This document shows, one piece after another, positions 52,806-62,342 of a stretch of 64,000 bases of DNA. This DNA is from Gammaproteobacteria bacterium (GTDB lineage Bacteria; Pseudomonadota; Gammaproteobacteria; Steroidobacterales; Rariloculaceae), in contig JAJDWR010000008.1 of assembly GCA_022825505.1 (NCBI GenBank), positions 1 through 64,000 of the forward strand. Direction: 5' to 3'. The notes under the pieces are model-generated. The model was not told the DNA's origin, did not search any database, and worked only from the letters and a program-made list of their open reading frames with translations. The number at the start of each line of letters is the position of its first letter. The first letter of the stretch is position 1. A program made the translations under genes and the position numbers.

Positions 52806-52842
52806 ACGGCCGAAAGGCGGTTCCAGGCAAGGTCAGCAAGGA

Positions 52843-54459
52843 TTGAATTACAGCTTCGACAACCTCAGGGGCGACATTTACGGCGGCATCACTGCCACGG
52901 CCGTGGCGCTCCCCGCCGCGCTCGCCTACGGCCTGGTGTCGGGCCTGGGGCCTGCGGCCGGACTGTACGGCGCCATTGCGGTGGGGTTTTTCGCCGGAAT
53001 GTTCGGCGGCACGCGGGCGCAGGTATCCTGCCCCTCGGCCGCCATGGCGGTCGTCACGGCCGTGATCGTCGCCAATCATGCGGCCAGCCTTACCGAGGCC
53101 CTGATGATCGTCGTCATGGGCGGTTGCCTGCAGGTGCTTCTGGGGTTGTCCGGAGTCGGCCGCTACGCGGCCCACACACCGTACATGGTCATCTCCGGCT
53201 TCAATTCCGGCATCGGCGTCATCATCATCCTGATTCAGTTACTGCCGTTTCTCGGATCCCCCGTAGCGCCGGGGGGAGCGGTGGGCGCGCTGCGCGGCCT
53301 GCCGGAAGCGTTGACCCAGGCCAACGTCAGCGCCATCGCCATCTTTGCCGCCACGCTCGCCATTTGCCTGCTCTGGCGCCGACGGCTGGCGAAGCTCATG
53401 CCTCCCGCCGTCGCGGGGCTGGTTCTCGGTACCCTGATGGGCGCCGTGTGGCTGCCCGAGGCGCCGGTCATCGGGCCGATCCCGGCGGGTCTGCCCGAAC
53501 TTCACCTGCCGGTGCCTTCCGCGGCCATGCTGGTGAGTTCCATGGAGCCGGCGATCATCCTCGCCCTGTTTGCTTCGATGAGAACCCTGATCACTTCGCT
53601 GGTGGCGGATTCATTCACCGGGGCGCGCCACGACCCGAACCGTGAACTGGTGGGTCAGGGCATCGGCAACGTGGCTGCCGGCCTGATCGGCGGCATGCCC
53701 GCAGCCGGAGCCACCCAGCTCACCGTGGCCAATATACTATCGGGCGGCCGCAGCCGGGTGTCGAGCGTGGTGCCGTCGCTGCTCATTCTGGCGTTGATGC
53801 TGGGTATGGCGCCGCTCGTGGAGCCGATTCCTCTTGCCGTCCTCGCCGCCATCCTGATGAGAATAGGTTGGAGAATCATCGACTGGCGCCTGCTCGTACG
53901 CGCGCATCGCATTCCCCGCAGACATCTCGCCGTCATGATGGCGACGATGGGCCTGACCGTTTTCATCGACCTGATCACCGCCGTGGCGATCGGTCTGATC
54001 GTTGCCGGCCTGGTACGCGCGCGGCAGTTGGAGTACCTGGAACTGGACAACGTGATTTCCGTACCGCTTCTGGACCGGACATTCTTTGCGGGCTATACGG
54101 GCATGGCGCAAGCGGGTCCCCATTCGGCGCGGGTCGGCCTGGTGGTTCTGCGGGGACGCTTCACGGCAGCCTCTTCCCCGGAACTGGTCTCGGTCATCGG
54201 CGCCGACATCCGGGATCACGAAGTGGTCATATTCGATTTTTCCGACACCACCTACTTGAGCCATTCCGCAGCCGTGGTCATCGAGCGACTCCTCGACACG
54301 GCCGCGGCTACGCAAACCGAGGTCGTGGTGACCGGTCTCACAGACCCCGTCGCCAACAACCTGCGCGCGCTCGATGTCCTGCGGCGAGTGCCGCGGGACC
54401 GGATCGTGGGCACGATGGACGACGCGCGGCAGGTGGCGGCCGGCCTCCTCGAAGGCTGA
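52843..54459 (+). CDS. SulP-family anion transporter with C-terminal STAS domain
   Basis: A 538-residue protein starting with a TTG at 52843, as no ATG or GTG fits; an AAGGA lies just before it, unusually close. Residues 1-400 hold about 12-14 hydrophobic helices with the SLC26/SulP start FDNLRGDIYGGITATAVALPAALAYGL. Residues about 425-535 form a STAS domain (VVLRGRFTAASSPEL, VVIFDFSDTTYLSHSAAVVIERL). Typical substrates are sulfate, bicarbonate or dicarboxylates. Its proximity to a TonB receptor suggests one uptake route from outer to inner membrane. Confidence 0.9.
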   Translation: MNYSFDNLRGDIYGGITATAVALPAALAYGLVSGLGPAAGLYGAIAVGFFAGMFGGTRAQVSCPSAAMAVVTAVIVANHAASLTEALMIVVMGGCLQVLLGLSGVGRYAAHTPYMVISGFNSGIGVIIILIQLLPFLGSPVAPGGAVGALRGLPEALTQANVSAIAIFAATLAICLLWRRRLAKLMPPAVAGLVLGTLMGAVWLPEAPVIGPIPAGLPELHLPVPSAAMLVSSMEPAIILALFASMRTLITSLVADSFTGARHDPNRELVGQGIGNVAAGLIGGMPAAGATQLTVANILSGGRSRVSSVVPSLLILALMLGMAPLVEPIPLAVLAAILMRIGWRIIDWRLLVRAHRIPRRHLAVMMATMGLTVFIDLITAVAIGLIVAGLVRARQLEYLELDNVISVPLLDRTFFAGYTGMAQAGPHSARVGLVVLRGRFTAASSPELVSVIGADIRDHEVVIFDFSDTTYLSHSAAVVIERLLDTAAATQTEVVVTGLTDPVANNLRALDVLRRVPRDRIVGTMDDARQVAAGLLEG

Positions 54460-54548
54460 CGTGACACGATGAGTGTCAATACAAGTCAGTTCGTTGTATC
54501 AGTCAGGCGTACTTGGGCCTGCTGCCGGAGGTTTCGGGCGTAGCGGGC

Positions 54549-54887
54549 TCAGTGGGAATGGGACGCGTGACTGTGACTGTGGCTGTGGCCGTGGGCGTGG
54601 CTTGTGTCCGCAGTCGTCCTGGGTCCGCGGCCCGCCGGGCGGGCCAGTTCCCTGAGCGCGCCGGCGCTGCACGAGCATGGCGTCGCGGCAGCCAGGGACT
54701 TGTCGACCACGGTACTTCGGCGGACGGGCTGGCCCAGGACCCCCGAACCCCCGGTAATCACGCGCCGAACGGGTTCGCCGGTCCGGGGATGAACGGTGAG
54801 GGGCTCGTCCCGCATCCCCTGAACGACCTCGAATCGTTCTCCATTGCGGCCGTCGCTTGAGATGACCTGGTAGGTGTAGGTGGGCAT
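54549..54887 (-). CDS. FmdB-like protein without zinc cysteines, with a histidine-rich tail
   Basis: A 112-residue protein. The first 45 residues follow the FmdB zinc-ribbon family (MPTYTYQVISSDG, GERFEVVQGMRDEPLTVHP, GEPVRRVI), but the positions that hold CxxC pairs in the family contain none. A CSCSAGALREL stretch comes later. The last 17 residues alternate His and Ser/Ala/Gly (SHAHGHSHSHSHASHSH), encoded by a GTGxCT-type repeat at 54549-54600. The tail could bind Ni, Zn or Cu. The function is unknown. It stands alone after the SulP gene. Confidence 0.75.
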   Translation of the reverse strand: MPTYTYQVISSDGRNGERFEVVQGMRDEPLTVHPRTGEPVRRVITGGSGVLGQPVRRSTVVDKSLAAATPCSCSAGALRELARPAGRGPRTTADTSHAHGHSHSHSHASHSH

Positions 54888-55001
54888 GGAGCGCGTTCCC
54901 TCTGCAAACGATTGCAGCCGGTATGGTAGTTAAATCGGATTATCCCCACAATGCGGATCGGCTGCCTGACTCGGAAAGCACGAGACGGCCTGCCGGAAGA
55001 C

Positions 55002-55682
55002 TCACTCCCGCGGCAGCAGCAGCGACCGTCCCTCGTGAATCAATACCGCGCCGTCCGGCGTAATGGCGCCGAGGCGGGGGCCTTCGGTCAGCGTCTGGCC
55101 TTCCACGTATTTCGTCGAGTTGATGAACACGAACCGTTCCGCCGCAGTGGGACTGAAGACGTGCAACTCCAGGTTCAGTTCCGGCAGGGCGCCGCCCGTG
55201 GCCCGGTACTGGGCCAGTGTGAGCATCGATGCGGCAAGGACTTCCGGGGCCAGGACCGCCGCCGGCGGTGCGGGCGCGTTTTCGGCACTCGCCACGCTCG
55301 TCGCAACCGTACCCTGCAGGGCCTCTTCGGACAGGTCCCTGATTTCTCCAATCCGGAAGGACACCGTGTCGACGCCGCCTGCGGGGGAGGCTGGCGGCAA
55401 GGGGGAAGCGGACGTGCCGGTCACGGCTTGCGACGCAACGCCCGCAGCGGAAGTGGCCTGCGTGGACGCGGCGGCCATGTCCTGGTCCGCGCCCGTGCCG
55501 GCATCGCGCAGCCAGAACCAGCCCAGGACCACCAGACCGACGCTCAGGCAGGCAATCAATCCGACTGTCCAGCGGGGCACGTGCTTGTGGTGCACGACCA
55601 TGGGCGCGTCGCCGATACCCGGAACCTGCGCCTTCTGGCGCTCGGTCTCGGACTTTCTCAATGCATCCAGTATGAACGACAT
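55002..55682 (-). CDS. gspB: General secretion pathway protein B (GspB-like)
   Basis: A 226-residue inner-membrane protein. The N-terminus MSFILDALRKSETERQKAQ is the GspB signature. One transmembrane helix (about 38-58, TVGLIACLSVGLVVLGWFW) is followed by an Ala/Pro-rich linker and a periplasmic domain (LNLELHVFSPTAAERFVFIN, YVEGQTLTEGPRLGAI). GspB works with GspA to insert or anchor the type II secretin in the cell wall (known). The ATG at 55682 starts one base after the gspA stop. Confidence 0.92.
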   Translation of the reverse strand: MSFILDALRKSETERQKAQVPGIGDAPMVVHHKHVPRWTVGLIACLSVGLVVLGWFWLRDAGTGADQDMAAASTQATSAAGVASQAVTGTSASPLPPASPAGGVDTVSFRIGEIRDLSEEALQGTVATSVASAENAPAPPAAVLAPEVLAASMLTLAQYRATGGALPELNLELHVFSPTAAERFVFINSTKYVEGQTLTEGPRLGAITPDGAVLIHEGRSLLLPRE

Positions 55683-55683
55683 G

Positions 55684-57345
55684 TCAGTTGGCCCGGGATA
55701 ACGAGGGTGTGCCGGGGATGCCGAGATCGGTATTGATCGCAATCTGCGTCTGTGCGCCCGCGATACCGTCCACGCTCAGGCGCCGTTGCCGCTGGTAGTC
55801 GCGGACGCGTGTCTCGAGGTCGCTGTCGAAGAAGGACGGGCCGGCGTCCGGAACGCTGCCCGAATCCGAATCGCCGCCGATGCGCTCCAGGCTGGCCCGG
55901 AGCCAGCGCACGCCTTCGCCTTCCATGCCGGGCGCGAGATCTTCGCCCTGGAGCGCGCCGGGCCGCCACAACATGAGGCTGTCCCCGAACCAGTATCGGG
56001 ACAGGTCGGTCAGGCTGGTGCGAAAGGTCCGGGCGCCGAATGCGAGGCTGGCGGTGTCGGCGTCCATGTGCTGCAGCACCACCTGGTACTGCGCGCCGTC
56101 TTCGCCGATCAGGTTCAGTATGGCCGGCCGGTCCAGGCTCCTGAGGTAAGTGACCGAACCGCGCTGGAACCAGCAGCGCAGGTTCAGGACCTCTGCCTGC
56201 TGGCACGCCGGTTGACTGTCGGGCTCGTAGGATCGTCCCCACAGGGCGAAGAGCGTTGCGAAGGCGGTGGCAGTGTCCTTGGGCACGGCCGGGTCCGCCA
56301 GCAGTTCAGCCAGGGGGGTGGTGTCCTGCACGACTTCGGCCGGCTCCTGGACCGCGAGCATTTCCCTGGCCTCCGCCAGCAGCGGCGCCGGCGCCGCGGG
56401 AAGCTCGGCCTCGGCCACCGGTTCCCCGGGCACGTCGGCGAACCGGTCGAGCCAGTACATCGTGCCCACGGCAGCCGCGCCTGCCAGCGCTGCGGCAGCC
56501 GCGCCGGCCGCGAGCCGGCGCTGCCAGGTACCGGCGCGGTGATCGCCGAAGACTTCAGCGGCTGCGCGGCGTACCAGCCTGCGATTGATGGTTCGCGACT
56601 CCTGGGCATATCCCGCCAGCAGCGCCCGGTCCGCCACCACGTTGATCAGCCGCGGCACGCCCTTGGAGCGGCGGAAGATCTCGCGTATCGCGGGCGGCCG
56701 GAACACGCTGCCCGAGGCGCCCGCGACGCGCATCCGGTGTCTGACGTACTTGGTGGTATCCGCCTGGTTCAGGGGCTCAAGGTGGTAGCGCCCGGTCACG
56801 CGTTGCGCAACCTGGCGCATGTCCGCCCGCGACAATACTTCCCGTAATTCCGGCTGCCCGATGAGGATGATCTGCAGCAGCTTCTGCTTGGGGGTTTCCA
56901 GGTTCGTGAGCAGGCGAACCTGCTCGAGGAGCTCGGTGCCCAGGTTCTGGGCCTCGTCCACGATCAGCACGGTGCGCCGGCCGCGGCTGTGGGCGTCCAG
57001 CAGGTAGGCGTTCAATCCGTCGATCAGGGCCTTGACGGAACGGTCGCCGGGGACCTCGATGCCCAGTTCCTCGCTAATCGCGGTCAGGAATTCTCCGGTG
57101 GTCAGTTCGGGATTGAGGATCAGCGCGACGTCGGCCTCGTCCGGAAGCTGTTCGAACAGGCTGCGCACCAGCGTGGTCTTGCCCGTGCCCACTTCGCCGG
57201 TGAGCTGGATGAAGCCGCCGCTCTCCGATATTCCGTAGAGCAGATGAGCCAGCGCATCGGCGTGGCGCTGGCTCATGTACAGGTAACGCGGATCCGGAGT
57301 GATGGAGAAGGGTTTTTCCGTCAGTCCGAAGAACTGGGTGTACAT
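55684..57345 (-). CDS. gspA: GspA/ExeA-like AAA ATPase with peptidoglycan-binding C-terminus
   Basis: A 553-residue protein. It starts MYTQFFGLTEKPFSITPDP, typical of ExeA. The AAA domain has Walker A GEVGTGKT (50-57) and Walker B TVLIVDEAQNL. A transmembrane helix at about 280-298 (LAAGAAAAALAGAAAVG) leads to a periplasmic part ending in a peptidoglycan-binding-like domain (ETRVRDYQRQRRLSVDGIAGAQTQIAIN). With GspB it helps assemble the type II secretion channel. No other gsp genes are present in the window, so the rest of the system must lie elsewhere. Confidence 0.93.
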   Translation of the reverse strand: MYTQFFGLTEKPFSITPDPRYLYMSQRHADALAHLLYGISESGGFIQLTGEVGTGKTTLVRSLFEQLPDEADVALILNPELTTGEFLTAISEELGIEVPGDRSVKALIDGLNAYLLDAHSRGRRTVLIVDEAQNLGTELLEQVRLLTNLETPKQKLLQIILIGQPELREVLSRADMRQVAQRVTGRYHLEPLNQADTTKYVRHRMRVAGASGSVFRPPAIREIFRRSKGVPRLINVVADRALLAGYAQESRTINRRLVRRAAAEVFGDHRAGTWQRRLAAGAAAAALAGAAAVGTMYWLDRFADVPGEPVAEAELPAAPAPLLAEAREMLAVQEPAEVVQDTTPLAELLADPAVPKDTATAFATLFALWGRSYEPDSQPACQQAEVLNLRCWFQRGSVTYLRSLDRPAILNLIGEDGAQYQVVLQHMDADTASLAFGARTFRTSLTDLSRYWFGDSLMLWRPGALQGEDLAPGMEGEGVRWLRASLERIGGDSDSGSVPDAGPSFFDSDLETRVRDYQRQRRLSVDGIAGAQTQIAINTDLGIPGTPSLSRAN

Positions 57346-57428
57346 GCGTGCAAGTCCTGAATTTCGATCCTGTGCGCGGCCTGCGGGCGACGCCGTGTGC
57401 GAGAGACCGGCCTTACGATCGTCGGTCG

Positions 57429-57911
57429 CTACTCCACGACGGTTACGGTGATGACCTCGGAGGCGACGGGCGGATCGTGCGGAATGTGCAGGTGATCCCC
57501 GAACAGAAGCTGCAACTGGTGCTCGCCCGGCGGCAGTTCCACCATGGCTTCGCTTTGGCCCAGGCCGAAGTGGAGGTGGTTTGCGTCCTCCGGTATCGGG
57601 ATGTTTTCCGGGGGCATGCCGATATCCACGAGCATGTGGTGATGTCCCGCGTCGGGGAATACGATGCCGGCGGGGGCGACGCCGGCGCCGCTCAGGCCGA
57701 ACAGGATGTTGACCGGACTGGTGATCTCATCGCCGTCGTTGGGCGAGATGAAGTAGAGGACGGCGCCTTCGGGAGCCGGCGTTCGCAGCGGGGGCGAGGG
57801 GGCAGCGGGCTCGGCGGCCGCGGGCTCGGGAGCTTCGGCTTCCGGTGCCTGATCTCCACAGGCAACCAACCCAACGCTGCATGCGAGAGCCAACGTGATT
57901 CCAATGCGCAT
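57429..57911 (-). CDS. DUF4399-domain lipoprotein
   Basis: A 160-residue protein with a lipoprotein signal ending GLVAC, an Ala/Pro/Glu-rich linker, and the DUF4399 domain: YFISPNDGDEITSPVNILFGLSG, DAGHHHMLVDI, DANHLHFGLGQSEAMVELPPGEH and FGDHLHIPH. The many His residues in HHH, HLHFG and DHLHIPH suggest a metal site, but the family has no known function. The ATG at 57911 has GGAGG eight bases upstream, which decides against the longer frame. Confidence 0.85.
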   Translation of the reverse strand: MRIGITLALACSVGLVACGDQAPEAEAPEPAAAEPAAPSPPLRTPAPEGAVLYFISPNDGDEITSPVNILFGLSGAGVAPAGIVFPDAGHHHMLVDIGMPPENIPIPEDANHLHFGLGQSEAMVELPPGEHQLQLLFGDHLHIPHDPPVASEVITVTVVE

Positions 57912-57977
57912 TTGCTCGACCTCCAACCGGTTTGCCAAGGTGCAAATGTAGCATATAACTCGAATGCGATTAGGCGG

Positions 57978-60416
57978 CTATTCGGAGGTGGTCGGGGCCA
58001 GATCTTCGGGGGTGAACTCGTCTACGCTGAGGAGGGTCATTACGGCGTCGTCGAAGGCTTGCAATTCGGAGGCTTCGGCGGGGGAGAGGATGCCTGCTTC
58101 GCGGGCTTCGGCGATTTGGGATGACAAGGCACCGTCGGTTATCTGACCTGATTTTCGGGCTTCGGAGAGCTTGCTCTCCAGTGGCTTGACCTGGTCGGCC
58201 ACCTCGAGGGCTGCCTGTAGCTGGCCCAGGGGGTTGGTGGCGTCGCGGGCCGTGTAGATGCCTTCGCAAAGTCGGTTGCGTGCTTCGGTGGGATGGGTGA
58301 CGAGAGCGGCGATCTGCTGGTCGAGCCTGTCGGCGGGTGGGGAGTAGGTCTTGCCGCGCGGGAAGATCAGCAGGCGCAGCAGGGTGACGGCCCATCGGTT
58401 GGGCAGGTTGCGCATCAGCCCGTCCAGTTGCTGCTGCGCCTTGAACATCAGGGTGCGGCAGCTCCATTCCACCAGCGGCACGTCGTCGGCCGGGCTGCCC
58501 TGGTCCTGGTGGTGCTTCAGAACCATGGAGGCGAGGTAGAGGTAGCTGAGGATGTCGCCCAGGCGAGCCGAAAGCTGCTCCCTGCGCTTCAGTTCCCCCC
58601 CGACCAGGAACATGGATGCGTCGCACGCCAGCGCGAACGCCGCGCTGAAGCGGTTGATGTGCTGGTAGTAGCGCCCCACGGGGCCGCTTGTGGGCGTGCG
58701 GGACAGGCGGCCGTGGGTCAGCCCCAGCAGGAATGATCGCAGCGCGTTGGAGAGGGTGTAGCCGACGTGGCCGAAGATCAACCGGTCGAACGCCTCCAGC
58801 GACCTGCCCGGGTCCTCGTCCGCCGCCGCCTGCATTTCCTTAAGCACGTAGGGATGGCAGCGGATCGCGCCCTGGCCGAAGATGATCAGGTTGCGGGTGA
58901 GGATGTTCGCCCCTTCCACGGTGATGGAGATGGGCACGGACTCGTAAGCGGTTGCGAGGTAATTGGCCGGCCCGCGCATGACGCCCTTGCCGCCGTGGAT
59001 GTCCATGGCGTCATTGGCCACCCGGCGGCTCATTTCGGTGTTGTGGTACTTGAGGATGGCGGTGGGTACCGCGGGTTTCTCACCTTCGTTCAGCGCTGCA
59101 CAGGTGACGCGGGAGGCGGCCTTCATGATGTACGAATAGCCGGTCATGCGCGCCAGCGCTTCGCCGATGCCGTGGAAATCGCCGATGGGTACCCTGAACT
59201 GCCTGCGAATCCGGGCATACGCCCCGGTGGCGTAGACGGCCGCCATGGCCCCGCCGACGGCGTTGCTGGGCAGGACGATGCCGCGTCCGGCGCTCAGCAG
59301 TTCCACCAGCATCCGCCAGCCTTCGCCGGCCATCTCCTTGCCGCCGATGATGCAGTCCAGCGGCAGGAAGACGTCCTTGCCGCGGGTCGGCCCGTTCTGG
59401 AACGGGATGCCGATGGGCAGATGACGATTGCCGATCTCCACGCCCGGCAGGTCCGTCGGGATCAGCGCCGCGGTGATCCCGTACGCGTCGCGGTCGCCGA
59501 TGAGGTGATCCGGGTCGTAGAGTTTGAAGGCCAGGCCGAGCACCGTGGCGACCGGGGCCAGGGTGATATAGCGCTTGTCCCAGTTCAGGCGGATGCCGAC
59601 GATTTCCTCGCCGTCGAATTCACCTTTGCAAACCACGCCGCTGTCGATCAACCCGGTGGCGTCGGAGCCCGCATGAATCGATGTGAGGGCGAAGCAGGGG
59701 ATTTCCTCCGCGGCGGCCAGCCCCGGGAGCCAGCGCTGCTTCTGTTCCTCGGTGCCGTAGTGCAGCAGGAGTTCCCCGGGACCGAGCGAGTTGGGGACGC
59801 CGATGATGGTAGAGGCTGTCCCGCTGTGTGAGGCGAGTTTGGCGAGAATCGCGGATATCGCCAGCGGCGAGAATCCCTTGCCGCCGTACTCTTCCGGGAT
59901 GATCAGCGAGAAGAATCCCTTTTCCCGGATGAAGTCCCACACGGGCTCCGGCAAGTCCTGCAAATCGTGGGTGATCTCCCATTCATTCGCCAGGCTGCAC
60001 AATTCCTCGGTGGGGCCATCCAGGAAGGCTTGCTCGGCCTCGGTCAGTTTCGGTGCGGGCAGCCGGGTCAACTGCTGCCAGTCGGGCATGCCGGAGAACA
60101 GTTCGCCCTCCCACCAGACCGAACCGGCTTCCAGCGCCGCCCGCTCCGTATCCGAGAGTCTCGGCAGCAGCTTCTTCAGGACCTGGAGAATCGGAGCGCT
60201 GATCCGGTCGCGGCGCAGCGCCTCGACGTTCAGCAGAGCAAATCCGGCAAACAGCAGCCAGAGGAGAAACAGCCAGAAAATACCCGCGCCGGAGAATGAC
60301 GTGCACGCGACCAGGACGGCGCCCAGGATGGCGGTGGAGAGCCGAAGCTCCACGCGGTTGTAGATCAGCGCGAAGCCGGCCACCAGAAACACGATGAGCC
60401 AGAACAGGGTTGCCAC
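57978..60416 (-). CDS. fadE: Acyl-CoA dehydrogenase FadE
   Basis: An 812-residue protein. Two N-terminal hydrophobic helices (about 2-20 and 46-66) precede the acyl-CoA dehydrogenase core, with EKGFFSLIIPEEYGGKGFS, CFALTSIHAGSDA, DIHGGKGVMRGPANYL and TVEGANILTRNLIIFGQGA. The C-terminal DUF1974-type extension found in E. coli FadE is present (RLGDILSYLYLASMVLKH). The enzyme catalyses the first step of beta-oxidation. The long form with membrane helices is typical of Gammaproteobacteria. It may belong to one metabolic block with the malate dehydrogenase gene, 42 bases upstream on the same strand. Confidence 0.96.
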   Translation of the reverse strand: MATLFWLIVFLVAGFALIYNRVELRLSTAILGAVLVACTSFSGAGIFWLFLLWLLFAGFALLNVEALRRDRISAPILQVLKKLLPRLSDTERAALEAGSVWWEGELFSGMPDWQQLTRLPAPKLTEAEQAFLDGPTEELCSLANEWEITHDLQDLPEPVWDFIREKGFFSLIIPEEYGGKGFSPLAISAILAKLASHSGTASTIIGVPNSLGPGELLLHYGTEEQKQRWLPGLAAAEEIPCFALTSIHAGSDATGLIDSGVVCKGEFDGEEIVGIRLNWDKRYITLAPVATVLGLAFKLYDPDHLIGDRDAYGITAALIPTDLPGVEIGNRHLPIGIPFQNGPTRGKDVFLPLDCIIGGKEMAGEGWRMLVELLSAGRGIVLPSNAVGGAMAAVYATGAYARIRRQFRVPIGDFHGIGEALARMTGYSYIMKAASRVTCAALNEGEKPAVPTAILKYHNTEMSRRVANDAMDIHGGKGVMRGPANYLATAYESVPISITVEGANILTRNLIIFGQGAIRCHPYVLKEMQAAADEDPGRSLEAFDRLIFGHVGYTLSNALRSFLLGLTHGRLSRTPTSGPVGRYYQHINRFSAAFALACDASMFLVGGELKRREQLSARLGDILSYLYLASMVLKHHQDQGSPADDVPLVEWSCRTLMFKAQQQLDGLMRNLPNRWAVTLLRLLIFPRGKTYSPPADRLDQQIAALVTHPTEARNRLCEGIYTARDATNPLGQLQAALEVADQVKPLESKLSEARKSGQITDGALSSQIAEAREAGILSPAEASELQAFDDAVMTLLSVDEFTPEDLAPTTSE

Positions 60417-60458
60417 GCCGAATACGCCTCCAGATTCGCGCTTTGGTCAGACTAGGGG

Positions 60459-61457
60459 TTAGACCTGCTCAAGTCCATCGACGTTCCCGCGTTCTTCGCG
60501 CAGTTCGGCATCCGAGGCGTCCATTCGTTTCCGGCTGAATTCGTCGATTGCAAGCCCCTGGACGATGTCGTAGCGTCCTCCGCCCGGGCAGCGCACCGGG
60601 TACGAATAGACCACGCCTTCGGCGATGCCGTAGCTGCCGTCCGACGCGACCCCCATGCTCACCCAGTCGTCGCCGGCCGTGCCCAGCGCCCAGTCCCGCA
60701 TGTGATCGATGGCGGCCGATGCCGCCGACGCGGCGGAAGACGCGCCCCGCGCCCGGATGATCGCCGTGCCCCGATGCTGGACGGTGGGTATGAACTCCTC
60801 CCGGTACCAGTCCGCCGGAACCGCTTCGGCAGCCGGCTTGCCGGCGATGGTCGCATGGGCGATGTCGGGGTACTGGGTTGCCGAATGGTTCCCCCAGATG
60901 ATCACGCCGCGCACGTCGCTCACATGAGCCCCGCTCCTGAGTGCCAGTTGCGCCTTGGCTCGGTTGTGGTCCAGCCGGGTCATGGCGGTGAAATTTCGCG
61001 GATCCAGGTCCGGCGCGTGGGTTCGCGCGATGAGTGCGTTGGTGTTGGCCGGGTTGCCTACCACCAGGACCCTCACGTCCCGGTCGGCGACCGCGTTCAG
61101 TGCACGCCCCTGGACGGAGAAGATCTGCGCGTTGGCCATCAGCAGATCCTTGCGTTCCATGTCGGCGGTGCGCGGCCGCGCGCCCACCAGCAGTGCGTAC
61201 TGCGTGTCCCGGAAGCCCGTTTCCGGTTGATCGGAGAGCACGACACTGTCCAGGGCATCGAAGGCGCAATCGTCCAGTTCCATCGCCACGCCCTTCAGCG
61301 CGTCCATGGCGGGCGGAATTTCGATCAGCTGCAGAATCACGGGCTGGTCCGGCCCGAACAGCTGCCCGGAGGCGATACGGAAGGACAGCTGGTAGCCGAT
61401 CTGGCCCGCGGCGCCCGTGATGGCGACGCGGACCGGCGGATTTCTGGTGTCATTCAT
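60459..61457 (-). CDS. mdh: Malate dehydrogenase (type 2)
   Basis: A 332-residue enzyme with the NAD-binding motif [10 protein letters not shown], the [21 protein letters not shown] segment, the substrate-binding GARPRT loop, [16 protein letters not shown] and the catalytic His in [13 protein letters not shown]. This is the cytoplasmic-MDH-like type of many proteobacteria and actinobacteria rather than the E. coli type. The C-terminus reads [17 protein letters not shown], normal for the group. It makes oxaloacetate for the TCA cycle. Confidence 0.96.
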   Translation of the reverse strand: MNDTRNPPVRVAITGAAGQIGYQLSFRIASGQLFGPDQPVILQLIEIPPAMDALKGVAMELDDCAFDALDSVVLSDQPETGFRDTQYALLVGARPRTADMERKDLLMANAQIFSVQGRALNAVADRDVRVLVVGNPANTNALIARTHAPDLDPRNFTAMTRLDHNRAKAQLALRSGAHVSDVRGVIIWGNHSATQYPDIAHATIAGKPAAEAVPADWYREEFIPTVQHRGTAIIRARGASSAASAASAAIDHMRDWALGTAGDDWVSMGVASDGSYGIAEGVVYSYPVRCPGGGRYDIVQGLAIDEFSRKRMDASDAELREERGNVDGLEQV

Positions 61458-61503
61458 TCGGAAGGACCGCCTCCCTCGGCGGCAGGAGGGGCACTCTCAA
61501 CCG

Positions 61504-61848
61504 TTAGTTCTCTGCCGCTGCCGCGTCCTGGAACAACTGGCGCTGTTCGTTGAATTCGGCCGCGACTTCTTCCATCAGGTCCACGCCGGTGTTGTATTGC
61601 TCGACCATTGCCGCGCGTTCTTCGTCGGTCGTTTCCTCTCCCAGGGCTTCCAATGCGCCATCCATGCAGGTCAGGTACTCATCCATCGCCGCCATGTATT
61701 CCCTGACGCCGGTCTGTGCGGCCAGCATCTCGTCCAGCGTGGCTTCATCTCCGGGGGGAATGTCGACCTCGGCGGGAAGATCGCAGGCCAGTGCCGACAT
61801 CGCACTGCCCAGTGCGGCCAGAAGAGTCAGGGGACGAATGATATTCAT
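61504..61848 (-). CDS. Small secreted protein, paralogue of the adjacent upstream gene
   Basis: A 114-residue protein with a signal peptide ending MSALAC. The mature part is acidic and helical: ATLDEMLAAQTGVREYMAAM, then YLTCMDGALEALG and VAAEFNEQRQLFQDAAA. It aligns with the gene at 61929-62342 over its whole length, including both cysteines, suggesting one disulfide. The function is unknown. It is just downstream of its paralogue, 80 bases away, so a tandem duplication is likely. Confidence 0.7.
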   Translation of the reverse strand: MNIIRPLTLLAALGSAMSALACDLPAEVDIPPGDEATLDEMLAAQTGVREYMAAMDEYLTCMDGALEALGEETTDEERAAMVEQYNTGVDLMEEVAAEFNEQRQLFQDAAAAEN

Positions 61849-61928
61849 GGTCTTTCCTCAGAACAGCTTGACGTGGATAGCGTGTTGAATAACAAGGCAA
61901 CCGTTCGGAATGGCATCGGGCAACGCGG

Positions 61929-62342
61929 TTACTCGGCCAGCATCTCGGCGCATTCGTCGGTTGCTTCCTGATCCTGGCCCGGTGTGCCCGTACCCGTTCC
62001 GGCGGTGCACCTGTACAGTTGAATCTGCTCGTTGAAATGGTTCGCAATGGCTTCCATCTCTGCCATGGCAACATTGTGCCGGCTGAACATGATGGACTTG
62101 AAAACTTCGGGGGCGTCATCGCCGGCCGCTGTCAATTCATCGTTCACGCAGACCAGATAGGCTTCCATGGCAGTGACATAGTCCCTGACGGCTGTCTGCG
62201 CCTCGAGCATTTCTTCAAGGGTGGCTTCGCGTCCTTCGGGGATGGTGACCAGGGAAGGGTACTCGCACGCCACCGCCGCGCCTCCGCCGGAAAGCGCCAA
62301 CAGTGCAACGGTGAGTCGGACGATTCTGATGGTCTTGCCCAA
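61929..62342 (-). CDS. Small secreted protein, paralogue of the adjacent downstream gene
   Basis: A 137-residue protein with a signal peptide ending GAAVAC. The core ATLEEMLEAQTAVRDYVTAM, YLVCVNDEL and IANHFNEQIQLYRC corresponds to the neighbouring paralogue. A Gly/Thr-rich linker and a short tail with another Cys (TDECAEMLAE) are extra. The four cysteines suggest disulfides in the periplasm. The function is unknown. It is divergent from gshA, with 210 bases between the starts. Confidence 0.7.
   Translation of the reverse strand: MGKTIRIVRLTVALLALSGGGAAVACEYPSLVTIPEGREATLEEMLEAQTAVRDYVTAMEAYLVCVNDELTAAGDDAPEVFKSIMFSRHNVAMAEMEAIANHFNEQIQLYRCTAGTGTGTPGQDQEATDECAEMLAE

Noticed and set aside
54462..54478. 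TGACAC-GATGA-GTGTCA hairpin after the SulP gene as a terminator
   Set aside because: The stem is only six pairs with mixed composition, and no T tract follows.
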